63,695 nt of DNA from Phycisphaerales bacterium (lineage in GTDB: Bacteria > Planctomycetota > Phycisphaerae > UBA1845). How positions within the stretch are numbered: the stretch's first letter is position 1; every line of letters starts with the position of its first letter. Positions 51,849 through 60,900 of this stretch are shown piece after piece. Both the position numbers and the translations under genes were made by a program. The notes under the pieces are model-generated. The model was given only the letters and a program-made list of their open reading frames with translations. It searched no databases and was not told where the DNA came from. The DNA lies in assembly GCA_020639095.1 (NCBI GenBank), contig JACKHH010000021.1, forward strand, positions 1-63,695, written 5' to 3'.

Positions 51849-53582
51849 ATGATCAACGGTTGCCGCACAAACATGCGTCGTGCGCGGTACGCGCCCGCTT
51901 TGTGCGCCGGGTTCGCAATGCTCGCGTTCGTGTTGTGTGCCGCTGACGCGGGCGGCGCGATCGTGGTGCCGCGCGACTTCGTCGACGAGACCGTGTTCGG
52001 TGGGCACATCTTCAGCGGGGCGGCTGCCCTGCGGTTCACGTCCACGGGCAAGGTGTTCGTCGCGGAGCGCAGCGGGATCATCAAGGTTTTCGACAGCGTC
52101 GATGATCCCACGCCCACCGTCTTCGCCGATTTGCGCACGAACGTTTATGCAGCCTACGATCGCGGGCTGCTGGGGATGACGGTGCATCCGAATTTCGCGG
52201 TGCGGCCGTTGGTGTATGTGCTCTACACGCGCGACGCGGAGCTGGGCGGGCCCGCGCCGCTTTGGAACGACACGTGTCCTGATCCTCCCGGCGTTTTTGG
52301 CGACGGTTGCGTCGTCAGCAGCCGGTTGTCCTCGCTGCGCGCGGACGGCGATGTGATGATCGGTTCGGAGAACGTGCTGATCGACGATTGGTGCCAGCAG
52401 TATTCGAGTCACTCCGCCGGTGACTTGCGCTTCGGCCCCGATGGGATGCTGTACGCCGGACATGGCGAAGGCGCGAACTTCCAGATGGCGGACACCGGCG
52501 GACTGGGTGGGAATCCCTGCGGCGATCCGCCCAAGGAGGGCGGCGCGCTGCGTGCGCAGGATATCCTGACGCCCGGCGATCCGGTGAGTCTGCACGGTTC
52601 GATCATTCGCCTGCACCCCATCACCGGGATGCCGTTGTCCGACAGTCCGTTGTTTGGTGGCGCCGACAGCAACGACGACTACATCGTGGCGCATGGGTTT
52701 CGAAATCCCTATCGGTTTACTTTTCGCCCCGGGACGAGCGAGATCTGGATCGGCGATGTGGGCTGGAACACGTGGGAGGAGATCAACCGTTTGATCGACC
52801 CCGTCGGCGCGCCGGTGGAGAACTTTGGCTGGCCTTGTTACGAGGGGTCCGCGCCCCAGCCGAGCTACGCCGCGAAACACGTGCCGATCTGCGAAGGGCT
52901 GTATGCGAACGGCGGGGTGACCGCGCCATTCTACAAGTACCAACACACGAATCCGTCGGGCAACGCGATCACCGGTATCACGTTTTACGACGGTGCGACG
53001 TTCCCGGCAGAGTATGACGGGGCGTTGTTTTTCGCGGACTACAACGAGGGCACGATTCACATCATGTATCCGGATGCCAATGGCGTGCCCGATCCCGGGA
53101 CGCTTGAGGTTTTCGCAAGCGGGTTGTTGCCCGTCGATCTGGAGATCGGTCCCGACGGCAGTCTCTACCACATCTTCTTCACCCGTTCGGGTCCGACGAC
53201 GATTCACCGCATTCGCTACTCTCCGCCGGACCGATCCGCGGCTGTTCTTGTCGACTGCATGAACGGGCCCAACGTGACGCCCACACCCATGCCGCCGCAA
53301 ACCGTTGCCGAATGCCTCCGCGCGTTCGACCTCGACGATGACGGCGACGTCGATCTTGCGGACTACGGCAGCTTGCAGGATCGCGTGCCGCTGCGCGTGT
53401 TCAGCCCGGCAGACACGAGCGACATCGTCGATTGCCTCGACGGGCCCGGCGCACCGCCCGCGCCGACGCTGCCGCACATGACACCAGCGAAGTGCATCGA
53501 ACTCTTCGACCTTGAGGGGCACGACGGCGACGTGGACCTCCGCGACTTCGCGTTCTTCATCGAAGCCTTCCCCGCCAACTGA
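51849..53582 (+). CDS. Secreted PQQ-type sugar dehydrogenase-like protein with dockerin-like tail
   Basis: 577 residues. A signal peptide (APALCAGFAMLAFVLCAADA) is followed by a glucose/sorbosone dehydrogenase-type six-bladed propeller (about 45-455): VFVAERSGIIKVFDS, DRGLLGMTVHPNF, SAGDLRFGPDGMLYAGHGEG, VAHGFRNPYRFTFRPG, IWIGDVGWNTWEEINR. The C-terminal part has two calcium-loop segments (DLDDDGDVDLADYGSLQDRV and HDGDVDLRDFAFFIEAFP). These enzymes oxidise sugars with PQQ, but a catalytic His in the GLLGM region is not obvious, so binding rather than catalysis is possible. ATG 51849 was picked; ATG 51873 also keeps the signal peptide. Confidence 0.78.
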   Translation: MINGCRTNMRRARYAPALCAGFAMLAFVLCAADAGGAIVVPRDFVDETVFGGHIFSGAAALRFTSTGKVFVAERSGIIKVFDSVDDPTPTVFADLRTNVYAAYDRGLLGMTVHPNFAVRPLVYVLYTRDAELGGPAPLWNDTCPDPPGVFGDGCVVSSRLSSLRADGDVMIGSENVLIDDWCQQYSSHSAGDLRFGPDGMLYAGHGEGANFQMADTGGLGGNPCGDPPKEGGALRAQDILTPGDPVSLHGSIIRLHPITGMPLSDSPLFGGADSNDDYIVAHGFRNPYRFTFRPGTSEIWIGDVGWNTWEEINRLIDPVGAPVENFGWPCYEGSAPQPSYAAKHVPICEGLYANGGVTAPFYKYQHTNPSGNAITGITFYDGATFPAEYDGALFFADYNEGTIHIMYPDANGVPDPGTLEVFASGLLPVDLEIGPDGSLYHIFFTRSGPTTIHRIRYSPPDRSAAVLVDCMNGPNVTPTPMPPQTVAECLRAFDLDDDGDVDLADYGSLQDRVPLRVFSPADTSDIVDCLDGPGAPPAPTLPHMTPAKCIELFDLEGHDGDVDLRDFAFFIEAFPAN

Positions 53583-53737
53583 TCACAACCACGTTACCCG
53601 CGCCGGACAGCGCTGCGCGCGTGCCGATTCGCGGTTTGCCGCGTGCGTTCGCGGTTCACTTGCCTGCGACCAAAGTCCTGCAAGAATCATGGTGGGAACA
53701 GGGACGAATCGCGGCCCGCGGAACGGAGAGTATTCCC

Positions 53738-56700
53738 ATGACTGCCAAACCCAATCAACACGCACCGGAGCCACAGGAAGAACGCGCGCCGGCAACCCCG
53801 ACGAACGCGGGCGATCCGCCGCGACGCAAACGCAGAGGCCGGCGATTGGTCATCATCTTGCTGGCCATGTTCGTTGGTGCGCTCGGGCTCGTCGCGCTGC
53901 TGCCGACGATCGCGTCGATGAGTTGGGCGCGGCGGCAGGTCTTGGGAATTGCGAACGATCGGATTCGGGGGAGTTTGGCGGTTGATGCCTGGTCGTTGGG
54001 GTGGTTCAGCCCGTGCAGTCTGACGGGTGTGAAAGTGGTCGATCCGTCGGATCGCGAGGTGTTGCACGTTGAGAGCGTGCGGTATGGCGGCGGATTGCTC
54101 GAGGCGATTACGGGTTGGGATCATCTGAGCGATCTGGTCATCGTCGAGCCGGTGTCCACGTTGTACGTTTCGGAGACCGGCGAGATTTCGCTGGCGGATG
54201 CGTTCGCGCTCGTTACGCCTTCTACAGAAAAACCCGACGCGGGCGAACCGCTCGATATCACCGCGAATGTTGAACTGCGCAAGGGTTCCGTGCAGATGCA
54301 CTTCGCCGACGGACGGCAGGCGGGTCTTTCCGAGATCGACGCGAAGCTGGATGTGGCATCGGCTGGCAAGCTCAATGCGAACATCAGTGCCAACGTTGAA
54401 GGCGGCGGGCGCGTTGCGGGCGACGTCAAGCTGAATGGCTGGATGAAGGATGGTGCGTTTGATGTGTCATCGGCTGAGGGTGAATGGCATCTGGCTGCGG
54501 ATGAAGCCGTCGACCTTACGATCGTGGACACGCTTGCGCAGCTTGGGCTCGGACTGGGCGGGACCGCGACGCTGAAGACTGATGGCACGGTCGCGGGCGG
54601 CAAACTGCGCGGCGAAGTGAGCAGTGTGGCGCGCGGCCTGCGCGCGTCGACCGCGGGCGATCGGCTGGTGAAACCGGTCGACGTCAACCTTGCGGGCACG
54701 ATCGAGCTGGTGGGCGAGGATCTCGCCACGCAATGGGACGTTTCGGGTGAATTTGGAAAACTCAACACGCAACTGGCGTGCAAGCTGAGTGCGCTGTCCG
54801 CGCCGCAGGTGAGCGCGACGCTGTTGGATGCGCTGCTCGCGGGCGAGAATCGCTCGGTGACGCTGCCCGACGTAACGCTCAACTCGTCCGCGCGGATCGA
54901 TCTGGCTGCTTTGGCACAGGCGGTTCCGAGCGTCTTGCGCGTACAGCCCGGTGTGAACATCACGCAGGGCGATTTCACAATCGAGAAGCTTGCGGTGCGC
55001 GGCGGCGATTCGCCCAACGTGAGTTTGGCGGCGAATGTTACGGGGCTCGCAGCCACCAATGGCGATACGGTGATTCGCGCGGAGCCCATTTCCGCCGCTA
55101 TCGATGCGGACTCGCAGCCCGGGCGCGGGATCGAAGTGCGACAGGCTGCCATCACGACCGGGTTCGGTGAGATCACCGCGCACGGTTCGCCGCAGGAAGT
55201 CTCCGCGAAGCTCAGCGCCGACTTGGCTGAGCTGCACGCGCAGCTCGGCAGCATGTTCGACCTCAACGTCGATGCGCTCGCGGGTCGCGTCGCGGGAGAT
55301 ATCACCGCGAAACGCGGGTCAGCCGATCAGATGGCGCTCAACGTGCACGCGACCGGTGAGAATTTGCGCTACGTTGCAGGCGACAAGCATCTCGACGTGG
55401 CGCGCGCGGAACTCACGCAAACGGGAACGGTGACGCTTGCGGATGGTCAGGTGTCACGAATCGACACATCGGCTGCCAGCCTCGCGTTGGACGATCGCGT
55501 GCGCGTCGACGCCAAGGGTTGGGTCGCACCGCGATCAGAAACCTTCAACGTCGATGCGCAGTTGCAGCAGGTCGATACCGCATACGCGACGAAGCTGCTC
55601 GCGGGCATCGGCGTGGAACTCGCGCAGGACGTTTCGGGTGTGTGGCGCGGGACGGCACAGGCTGGGCGCGGCGAAGGCGGCGCGATTTCCGCCAGCGGCG
55701 AACTGAATGGCAGCGCCATCACCGTGACCGAGCGCGGAGCCGCGACGGCCGGCGGTGACCGGCTCGTAGAGCCGATGGATGTGACGATTGTGGGCAAGGT
55801 GAATCTTGTCGGCGAGAAGCTCGCGTCGATGTGCGACCTGTCGGGCGCGTTTGGGAAAATCAGTACGCAGCTCAACTATGACCTGACGACGGCAACGGCT
55901 GCTGATGTTGGGGATGATCTGGTGGCTGCTTTGCTCGCGGGCGAGAAACGTCGCATGACGCTGCCCACGTTCGACATGCAGGCGAACGGGCGGGTTGATC
56001 TCGCGGTGCTGGCGCGTTCGGTGCCGGCGCTTTTGCGCGTGCGGCCCGGAGTGAGCATTTCGCAGGGCGAGTTGGCGATTGACAATCTCGCGGTGAAGGG
56101 CGGCGCGTCGCCGCAGGTGAATCTGTCCGCGAAGCTTTCGGAGTTGACCGCCCGCGACGGCGAACGCGTCATCCGCGCCGAACCAATCACAGCCAGCGTT
56201 GATGTTGCATCGCCTCCGGACGGCGGGCTGGAAGTCCGCAGCGCCAATGTGAAGACCGGTTTCGGTACACTCAACGCGAAGGGCACGCCCGAAGAAGTGA
56301 CCGCGCAACTGACCGCGGACCTGGCGGAGTTGCACGCCCAGCTGGGCAGCATGTTTGATTTCAACGTCGATCAACTTGCGGGCCGCGTGGTGGGCAGCAT
56401 GACCGCGCGGCGCGCGTCGGCGGATCATGTCGCGCTCGACGTGCGCGCGACGGCAGCCAATCTGCGCTATGCTGCCGAGGGGCGCGACGTGCAGGTCGTG
56501 CGCGGCGAACTTGCCCACAAGAGTGCGCTCACGCTCGCCGGCGGCAAGGTGAGCCGGGTCGATGACGCGAGCGCGTCGCTTGATCTCGACGGCAAGGTGA
56601 AGATTGACGCTACGGGCTGGTACGCACCGGAGAGCGAAACGCTCGATGCCGACCTCAAGGTGACGCAGGTCGATCTCGCGTATCTGTCGCAGATGACCGG

Positions 56701-58510
56701 GGGTTCTGATGGAAATGCCAAGCAGATGGCCGGTACGCTTCGCGGCAGCGTCAAAGCCCAGCGCGGTGCGGCATCCAGCCCGTTCACCAGCAGCGGAACG
56801 CTGACCGGCCAGGGGATTTCGTTCGACAACGGCGCGACGATTCCCACGGCACTGTGCCAATGGAGCGATGCGTCCTACGCCAGTGCCGGCAAGCGCTTCA
56901 GTCTGAAATCGCTCGATGTACGCAGCGAGCCGTTGGAGGCGTCCGCGAACAACGTGACGGGCAATCTCGACGGCGCCGGCGCGTTCACCGGTGACGTGCA
57001 TGTAACTTCCGATCTTGCGCGACTCGGCAGCACGCTTGCGGGGGCGGGTGCGCTGGAACAGGATCCGGGTATCGCGGGCAAGCTCACGCTCGACAGTCAG
57101 TTGCGATCGGCTGGTAAGAACGTCGCGTTCACCGGCAAGGCGAACATCGACGGTTTCACCGCACAAACCGAGGCTGCGCGCACACCGCAACAGGTCAAGC
57201 TGGCCTACGACGCGCGCGTGGATACCGAGCAGGAGTCCGCCACCATCCAGGTGTTCGATCTTGAATCGAAACTCGCGACCGCGCACCTGCGCGGGACGAT
57301 CGCCGACGTGTTCGGTGCGCCTGAAGTGGACATCAACGGCAACTATCGCGTGCTCTGGAAAGATTTGATGCCGGTGATTTACGCGTTCGCCCCGGGCCTC
57401 AAGGAGCAGGTTGAGCTGCGCGGCGAGTCGGCGAGCGATGTGCAGCTTGCGGGTAAGTTGTCGGCCGACGAGGGCAAATCGGTGCTCGCGGGCCTGCGGG
57501 CGAAGACGAGTTTCGGATGGACCGCGGCTGACCTGCTCGGTGTCGAGGTGGGCCAAGCCGCCATTCCCGTGCAAAGCGCGAATGGACGCGTGGATATCCC
57601 AACGACCACGATGACAGCGGCTGGTGGTAGCGTCCGCCTGGGCGGGTGGGTCGATACCCAGCGGACCCCGCAAGTGCTGCACATGCCGGGCGAAACGCGC
57701 GTGCTCGACAACGTGCAGGTGACCCCGGAACTCGCGAAGAAGCTGCTCTCACGCTTCAACCCGCTCTTCGGACAAGCCACGAAGATTGCGGGCAGCGCGA
57801 ATCTGGTCACGCGCGAGATTGCATTGCCGCTGGGCGAGGGGATCAACGTCGGCGGCTCGGGCGGCGGCGTGTTGGAACTTGAGAATTTTCAAATCGCCCC
57901 GGGCGGGGTGTTCGCGGAATTGCTCGCGTTGGGCAAGCTCGCCCGCGAGATCTACGTCGTCGACGTGAGCGGGTTGAACTTCACGGTCAAAGACGGCCGC
58001 ATTCACTATCGCGACTTCACGTTCCGTTTCGCGCAGGACAAGTTTGATCTTATGTTCTACGGCTCCGTCGGTTTTGATGATTCGATCGATCTGGTCGTGT
58101 CGGTGCCGGTCGGCGAGACGATTCTTGAGAAGGTCGGAATGCGTGCGGGCGTCGCGGACTATGCCAAGTTGCTCGCGGGCCTGCGCATCGACGTGCCGAT
58201 GGTGGGTACGCGACAGAATCCGAAGCTCGATTTCAGCAAGGTGGATGTGAAGTCGCTGTTCGATCAGGCAATCAAGAAGAAGGGCGAGGATCTGATCACC
58301 GGTGGGGGAATCCTCGATATTCTCACCGGCGGCGGCGCGAACCAGCAGAAGGAGGGCACAAGCGGAACGACGCCAAAGTCAGGAACAACCAACACCAAGA
58401 AGGCCACGCCCGCGCCAACGCCCACACCCGCGCCCAAGGCGAGCGACGACGACAAACCGCGCGTGAAACGCAAGAGCAAAGGGTCAACGGGCAGGCGCCG
58501 TCCGGGCTAG
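53738..58510 (+). CDS. Giant AsmA/TamB-like protein with internal duplication
   Basis: 1590 residues. A cytosolic Lys/Arg-rich start, one helix (LVIILLAMFVGALGLVALLP), then a long beta-rich exported region. Two consecutive 366-residue copies start at 54659 (GDRLVKPVDVNLAGTIELVG) and 55757 (GDRLVEPMDVTIVGKVNLVG); they share DLAELHAQLGSMFD and RVQPGV/RVRPGV. The C-terminal part (ELENFQIAPGGVFAELLALG, FAQDKFDLMFYGSVGFDDSI) is the AsmA-like C-terminal region, then a Thr/Pro/Lys tail. Such proteins are thought to bridge the envelope and move lipids. The stop shares the palindrome CTAG with the convergent acyltransferase gene. Confidence 0.82.
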   Translation: MTAKPNQHAPEPQEERAPATPTNAGDPPRRKRRGRRLVIILLAMFVGALGLVALLPTIASMSWARRQVLGIANDRIRGSLAVDAWSLGWFSPCSLTGVKVVDPSDREVLHVESVRYGGGLLEAITGWDHLSDLVIVEPVSTLYVSETGEISLADAFALVTPSTEKPDAGEPLDITANVELRKGSVQMHFADGRQAGLSEIDAKLDVASAGKLNANISANVEGGGRVAGDVKLNGWMKDGAFDVSSAEGEWHLAADEAVDLTIVDTLAQLGLGLGGTATLKTDGTVAGGKLRGEVSSVARGLRASTAGDRLVKPVDVNLAGTIELVGEDLATQWDVSGEFGKLNTQLACKLSALSAPQVSATLLDALLAGENRSVTLPDVTLNSSARIDLAALAQAVPSVLRVQPGVNITQGDFTIEKLAVRGGDSPNVSLAANVTGLAATNGDTVIRAEPISAAIDADSQPGRGIEVRQAAITTGFGEITAHGSPQEVSAKLSADLAELHAQLGSMFDLNVDALAGRVAGDITAKRGSADQMALNVHATGENLRYVAGDKHLDVARAELTQTGTVTLADGQVSRIDTSAASLALDDRVRVDAKGWVAPRSETFNVDAQLQQVDTAYATKLLAGIGVELAQDVSGVWRGTAQAGRGEGGAISASGELNGSAITVTERGAATAGGDRLVEPMDVTIVGKVNLVGEKLASMCDLSGAFGKISTQLNYDLTTATAADVGDDLVAALLAGEKRRMTLPTFDMQANGRVDLAVLARSVPALLRVRPGVSISQGELAIDNLAVKGGASPQVNLSAKLSELTARDGERVIRAEPITASVDVASPPDGGLEVRSANVKTGFGTLNAKGTPEEVTAQLTADLAELHAQLGSMFDFNVDQLAGRVVGSMTARRASADHVALDVRATAANLRYAAEGRDVQVVRGELAHKSALTLAGGKVSRVDDASASLDLDGKVKIDATGWYAPESETLDADLKVTQVDLAYLSQMTGGSDGNAKQMAGTLRGSVKAQRGAASSPFTSSGTLTGQGISFDNGATIPTALCQWSDASYASAGKRFSLKSLDVRSEPLEASANNVTGNLDGAGAFTGDVHVTSDLARLGSTLAGAGALEQDPGIAGKLTLDSQLRSAGKNVAFTGKANIDGFTAQTEAARTPQQVKLAYDARVDTEQESATIQVFDLESKLATAHLRGTIADVFGAPEVDINGNYRVLWKDLMPVIYAFAPGLKEQVELRGESASDVQLAGKLSADEGKSVLAGLRAKTSFGWTAADLLGVEVGQAAIPVQSANGRVDIPTTTMTAAGGSVRLGGWVDTQRTPQVLHMPGETRVLDNVQVTPELAKKLLSRFNPLFGQATKIAGSANLVTREIALPLGEGINVGGSGGGVLELENFQIAPGGVFAELLALGKLAREIYVVDVSGLNFTVKDGRIHYRDFTFRFAQDKFDLMFYGSVGFDDSIDLVVSVPVGETILEKVGMRAGVADYAKLLAGLRIDVPMVGTRQNPKLDFSKVDVKSLFDQAIKKKGEDLITGGGILDILTGGGANQQKEGTSGTTPKSGTTNTKKATPAPTPTPAPKASDDDKPRVKRKSKGSTGRRRPG

Positions 58511-59025
58511 AAGAATTTGCCCTCGGCTTTGAGTTTTTCGTAGTGCTCGACGTCGCGCATCTTGAAGACCTTCGCGGGGTGTCCGCCGGCGATGGCGCAC
58601 TTGGGAATATCGCTAACCACGCAGGAACCCGCCTGGATGATGGCCCCCTCGCCGATGCGCACCCCGCCGAGGATGATCACCCGGCTGCCCAGCCAGACGT
58701 TGTCCTCGATCACAATCTCGCGTTCGATCTTGGTGCGGTCGTAGGGGATGGATTCCCCGTGGTCGTAGTTGTGGATCTGCGAAATCAGCAGAATCCCCGG
58801 CCCGGAGTGGAAGTTGTCGCCGATCGTGACCTTGCCGGAGCCCGCGACCTCAAGCCCGTTGAAGCTGACGTTGTTGCCCAGGTGGGTGTTCTTGCCGACG
58901 ACGGACCAGCCGTTGACGCGCAGCCTGGTCCCGCAGCTTGCGGCGAAGTGGCGCACGACGGCTGCGTAGAACCGACTGCGTATGCGAAACCAAACGCGAG
59001 CAATCCGCCTGAGCAACCACCACAT
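58507..59025 (-). CDS. Hexapeptide-repeat (LbH) acyltransferase
   Basis: 172 residues. The left-handed beta-helix is seen from repeats such as NTHLGNNVSFNG, GKVTIGDNFHSG, VIEDNVWLGSRVIILGGVRI and GEGAIIQAGSCVVSDIP, ending in AIAGGHPAKVFKMRD, the common last turn of the maltose/galactoside O-acetyltransferase group; HNYDHGESIPYD contributes the likely catalytic His. It probably acetylates a sugar of a surface polysaccharide, in line with the upstream flippase gene. ATG 59025 overlaps the flippase stop as TGATG, so the two are translationally coupled. The upstream frame extension is not real. Confidence 0.88.
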   Translation of the reverse strand: MWWLLRRIARVWFRIRSRFYAAVVRHFAASCGTRLRVNGWSVVGKNTHLGNNVSFNGLEVAGSGKVTIGDNFHSGPGILLISQIHNYDHGESIPYDRTKIEREIVIEDNVWLGSRVIILGGVRIGEGAIIQAGSCVVSDIPKCAIAGGHPAKVFKMRDVEHYEKLKAEGKFF

Positions 59026-60518
59026 CACGCCTTCTCCTTGGCCATCCGAAGCCGGCGAACATCCGCCCAGCGCACACCAGCCGATCGGGCGCAGTATAAC
59101 GCGATCAGGCCCGCGACAATCAGCTTGACTGCCAGACGCACCGGCAGATTCGCCAGGTAATCGTCCAGGCACCACAGTATCGCCAACCCGAGCGCGCAGC
59201 CCGCGAACATGCGCCACCAACGCTCCCAGCGATAGGGCAGCCACGTCGTGTCCTGCCCGAAGCGCAGCGCCATGGCGGCCATTACCACGCTCGAAATCAC
59301 CGTCGCCCAAGCCGCACCGAGCATTCCGATCCAGCGGATGAGCAGGAAATTACCGATGACGTTGACGATCGCGGACGTCACGGTAATGACCGCGAGCAGG
59401 CGAACGCGGCGCGAATCGTACACCAGCGACTGTGTGAACGGGAAGTAACATGACCACGCGAGCGTGGCAACCGCGATGACCGCAACGACGCGCCACGACT
59501 CGTTGAACTCCGGAGCGATGTACATCAGCGTTTCGCGCGCGACCGCGGTGATGCCCAGCACCATGCAGGCGATGAGCGTGACCATGATCAAGACGGCCTG
59601 CGCCATCGCCTCGATGCGTTCTTTCACGCCGGCATCGTTGCCTTCGGACTTGAGCGTTTCCACCTCCTTGAGCGAGGTGACGAAGAGCGTCGAGTACGAT
59701 TTGTTCATGGCCGTCGCGAAGATCAGACCGGCTGCCCCGATCTTGTAGCCCATTGAATAGACACCATTGGCTTCGAGCCCGAGCATCGCGGAGACGATGA
59801 GTCGGTCAATCGCGTCATTGGCGAACCCGGCGAGGTTGTGCGGTATCAGCGCCCAACCGTACGCGAGCACGCGGCGCAGGCGGTCGCGGTCGATGAGTGC
59901 GGGCGAGCCGGGTCGTATCATCACCAGCGCCGTCGCGCCCATCACGACCGCGCAGATCGCGTCGGCGCGGAGCTTGCCTTCCGCGTCCCATTTGAAGACC
60001 GCGACGAAGAGCACGATGAGCGAGATTGAGAGCACGGTTCGCACGCCGCCGAACACCGCGAAGGCGGATGCACGCTGCTCGGCTTGGAATCTGCGCTCCG
60101 CGAGCGTGACAAAGACGGTGGCGGCTGCGTAGATCGTGGTGAGAAACCCGTAAGGGTAGAACGCAACATCGGGTGTGATGTACTTTGCCAGCCACTCGCC
60201 GGTGAGCAGCAGGATGCCCACGCCGACAATCAGGCTGCCGATGAGGTACCAGATGATGGTCGCTTCGAAGCGTCGCAGACCGGTGTCGTCCTGCTCGTCG
60301 AAGCGCAGGCGAAACCACGCGCCGTGCAGGCCCTGGATGAGGATGAACCCGAGGCACGTGCCCACCGCACCCATCAGGCTGATGATTCCGAAGCCCTCCT
60401 TGCCGAGAAACCGGCTGTAGATTGGGAGCATCAGAAATGCGGCGCCCTGATTGACCAGCGGGACCACCCCGTAGAGGCTTCCCTGCGTCAGGATGCGCTT
60501 GCTGAGCGAAGCAGTCAT
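59025..60518 (-). CDS. Wzx-like polysaccharide flippase (MOP superfamily)
   Basis: 497 residues, about fourteen helices. LTQGSLYGVVPLVNQGAAFL and MLPIYSRFLGKEGFGIISLM are the typical first two helices of PST/Wzx flippases; ADAICAVVMGATALVM and VYSMGYKIGAAGLIFATAMN are in the middle. It would flip lipid-linked oligosaccharides across the inner membrane. Followed by the acyltransferase; together they look like the tail of a surface-polysaccharide operon. Other biosynthesis genes are not adjacent. Upstream 60519-60900 has no gene. Confidence 0.87.
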   Translation of the reverse strand: MTASLSKRILTQGSLYGVVPLVNQGAAFLMLPIYSRFLGKEGFGIISLMGAVGTCLGFILIQGLHGAWFRLRFDEQDDTGLRRFEATIIWYLIGSLIVGVGILLLTGEWLAKYITPDVAFYPYGFLTTIYAAATVFVTLAERRFQAEQRASAFAVFGGVRTVLSISLIVLFVAVFKWDAEGKLRADAICAVVMGATALVMIRPGSPALIDRDRLRRVLAYGWALIPHNLAGFANDAIDRLIVSAMLGLEANGVYSMGYKIGAAGLIFATAMNKSYSTLFVTSLKEVETLKSEGNDAGVKERIEAMAQAVLIMVTLIACMVLGITAVARETLMYIAPEFNESWRVVAVIAVATLAWSCYFPFTQSLVYDSRRVRLLAVITVTSAIVNVIGNFLLIRWIGMLGAAWATVISSVVMAAMALRFGQDTTWLPYRWERWWRMFAGCALGLAILWCLDDYLANLPVRLAVKLIVAGLIALYCARSAGVRWADVRRLRMAKEKA

Positions 60519-60900
60519 GCGTTATGCGCCTTGAAACTCACCGGTGCGCGGTTGAGTTGTGTCTGCACGGGCATCGTGGGACGTCCGTGCGTCACGGTCG
60601 TGGCATCGAGCATTTGACGTTCGTGCCGATGATCTTGCGAGCATCGGCGATCGGCGCACGGGACTATACCGGCCTGCAATCGCGATCGCCACAGACGTTA
60701 TTCATCGGTTCGGCGCTGCGCGGAGCATGACCTCCGGCTCGGGCTCGATCACTCATACGCATTTCAGGGGGTGGTTGTTCTTCGGTGCGGGGGGCGAATT
60801 TCGGAGCAATCGGGACCGAATCTCCGCGAGCAATCTCGGCGATGTTATTGCCCGCAGCCGCAGAATAGGGAAAAGCTATATGGAGTTGTGGCCCGGGCGA
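60519..60900. other. Gene-free region between flippase and cytochrome genes
   Basis: About 380 bp with no convincing frame. I see no repeat from the six families, no clear terminator and no RNA signature. It should contain the flippase promoter and the end of the cytochrome transcript. Confidence 0.4.

Noticed and set aside
55535..57682. 715-codon open frame on the - strand opposite the AsmA-like gene
   Set aside because: Arg/His-rich antisense shadow; no ribosome site and no motif.
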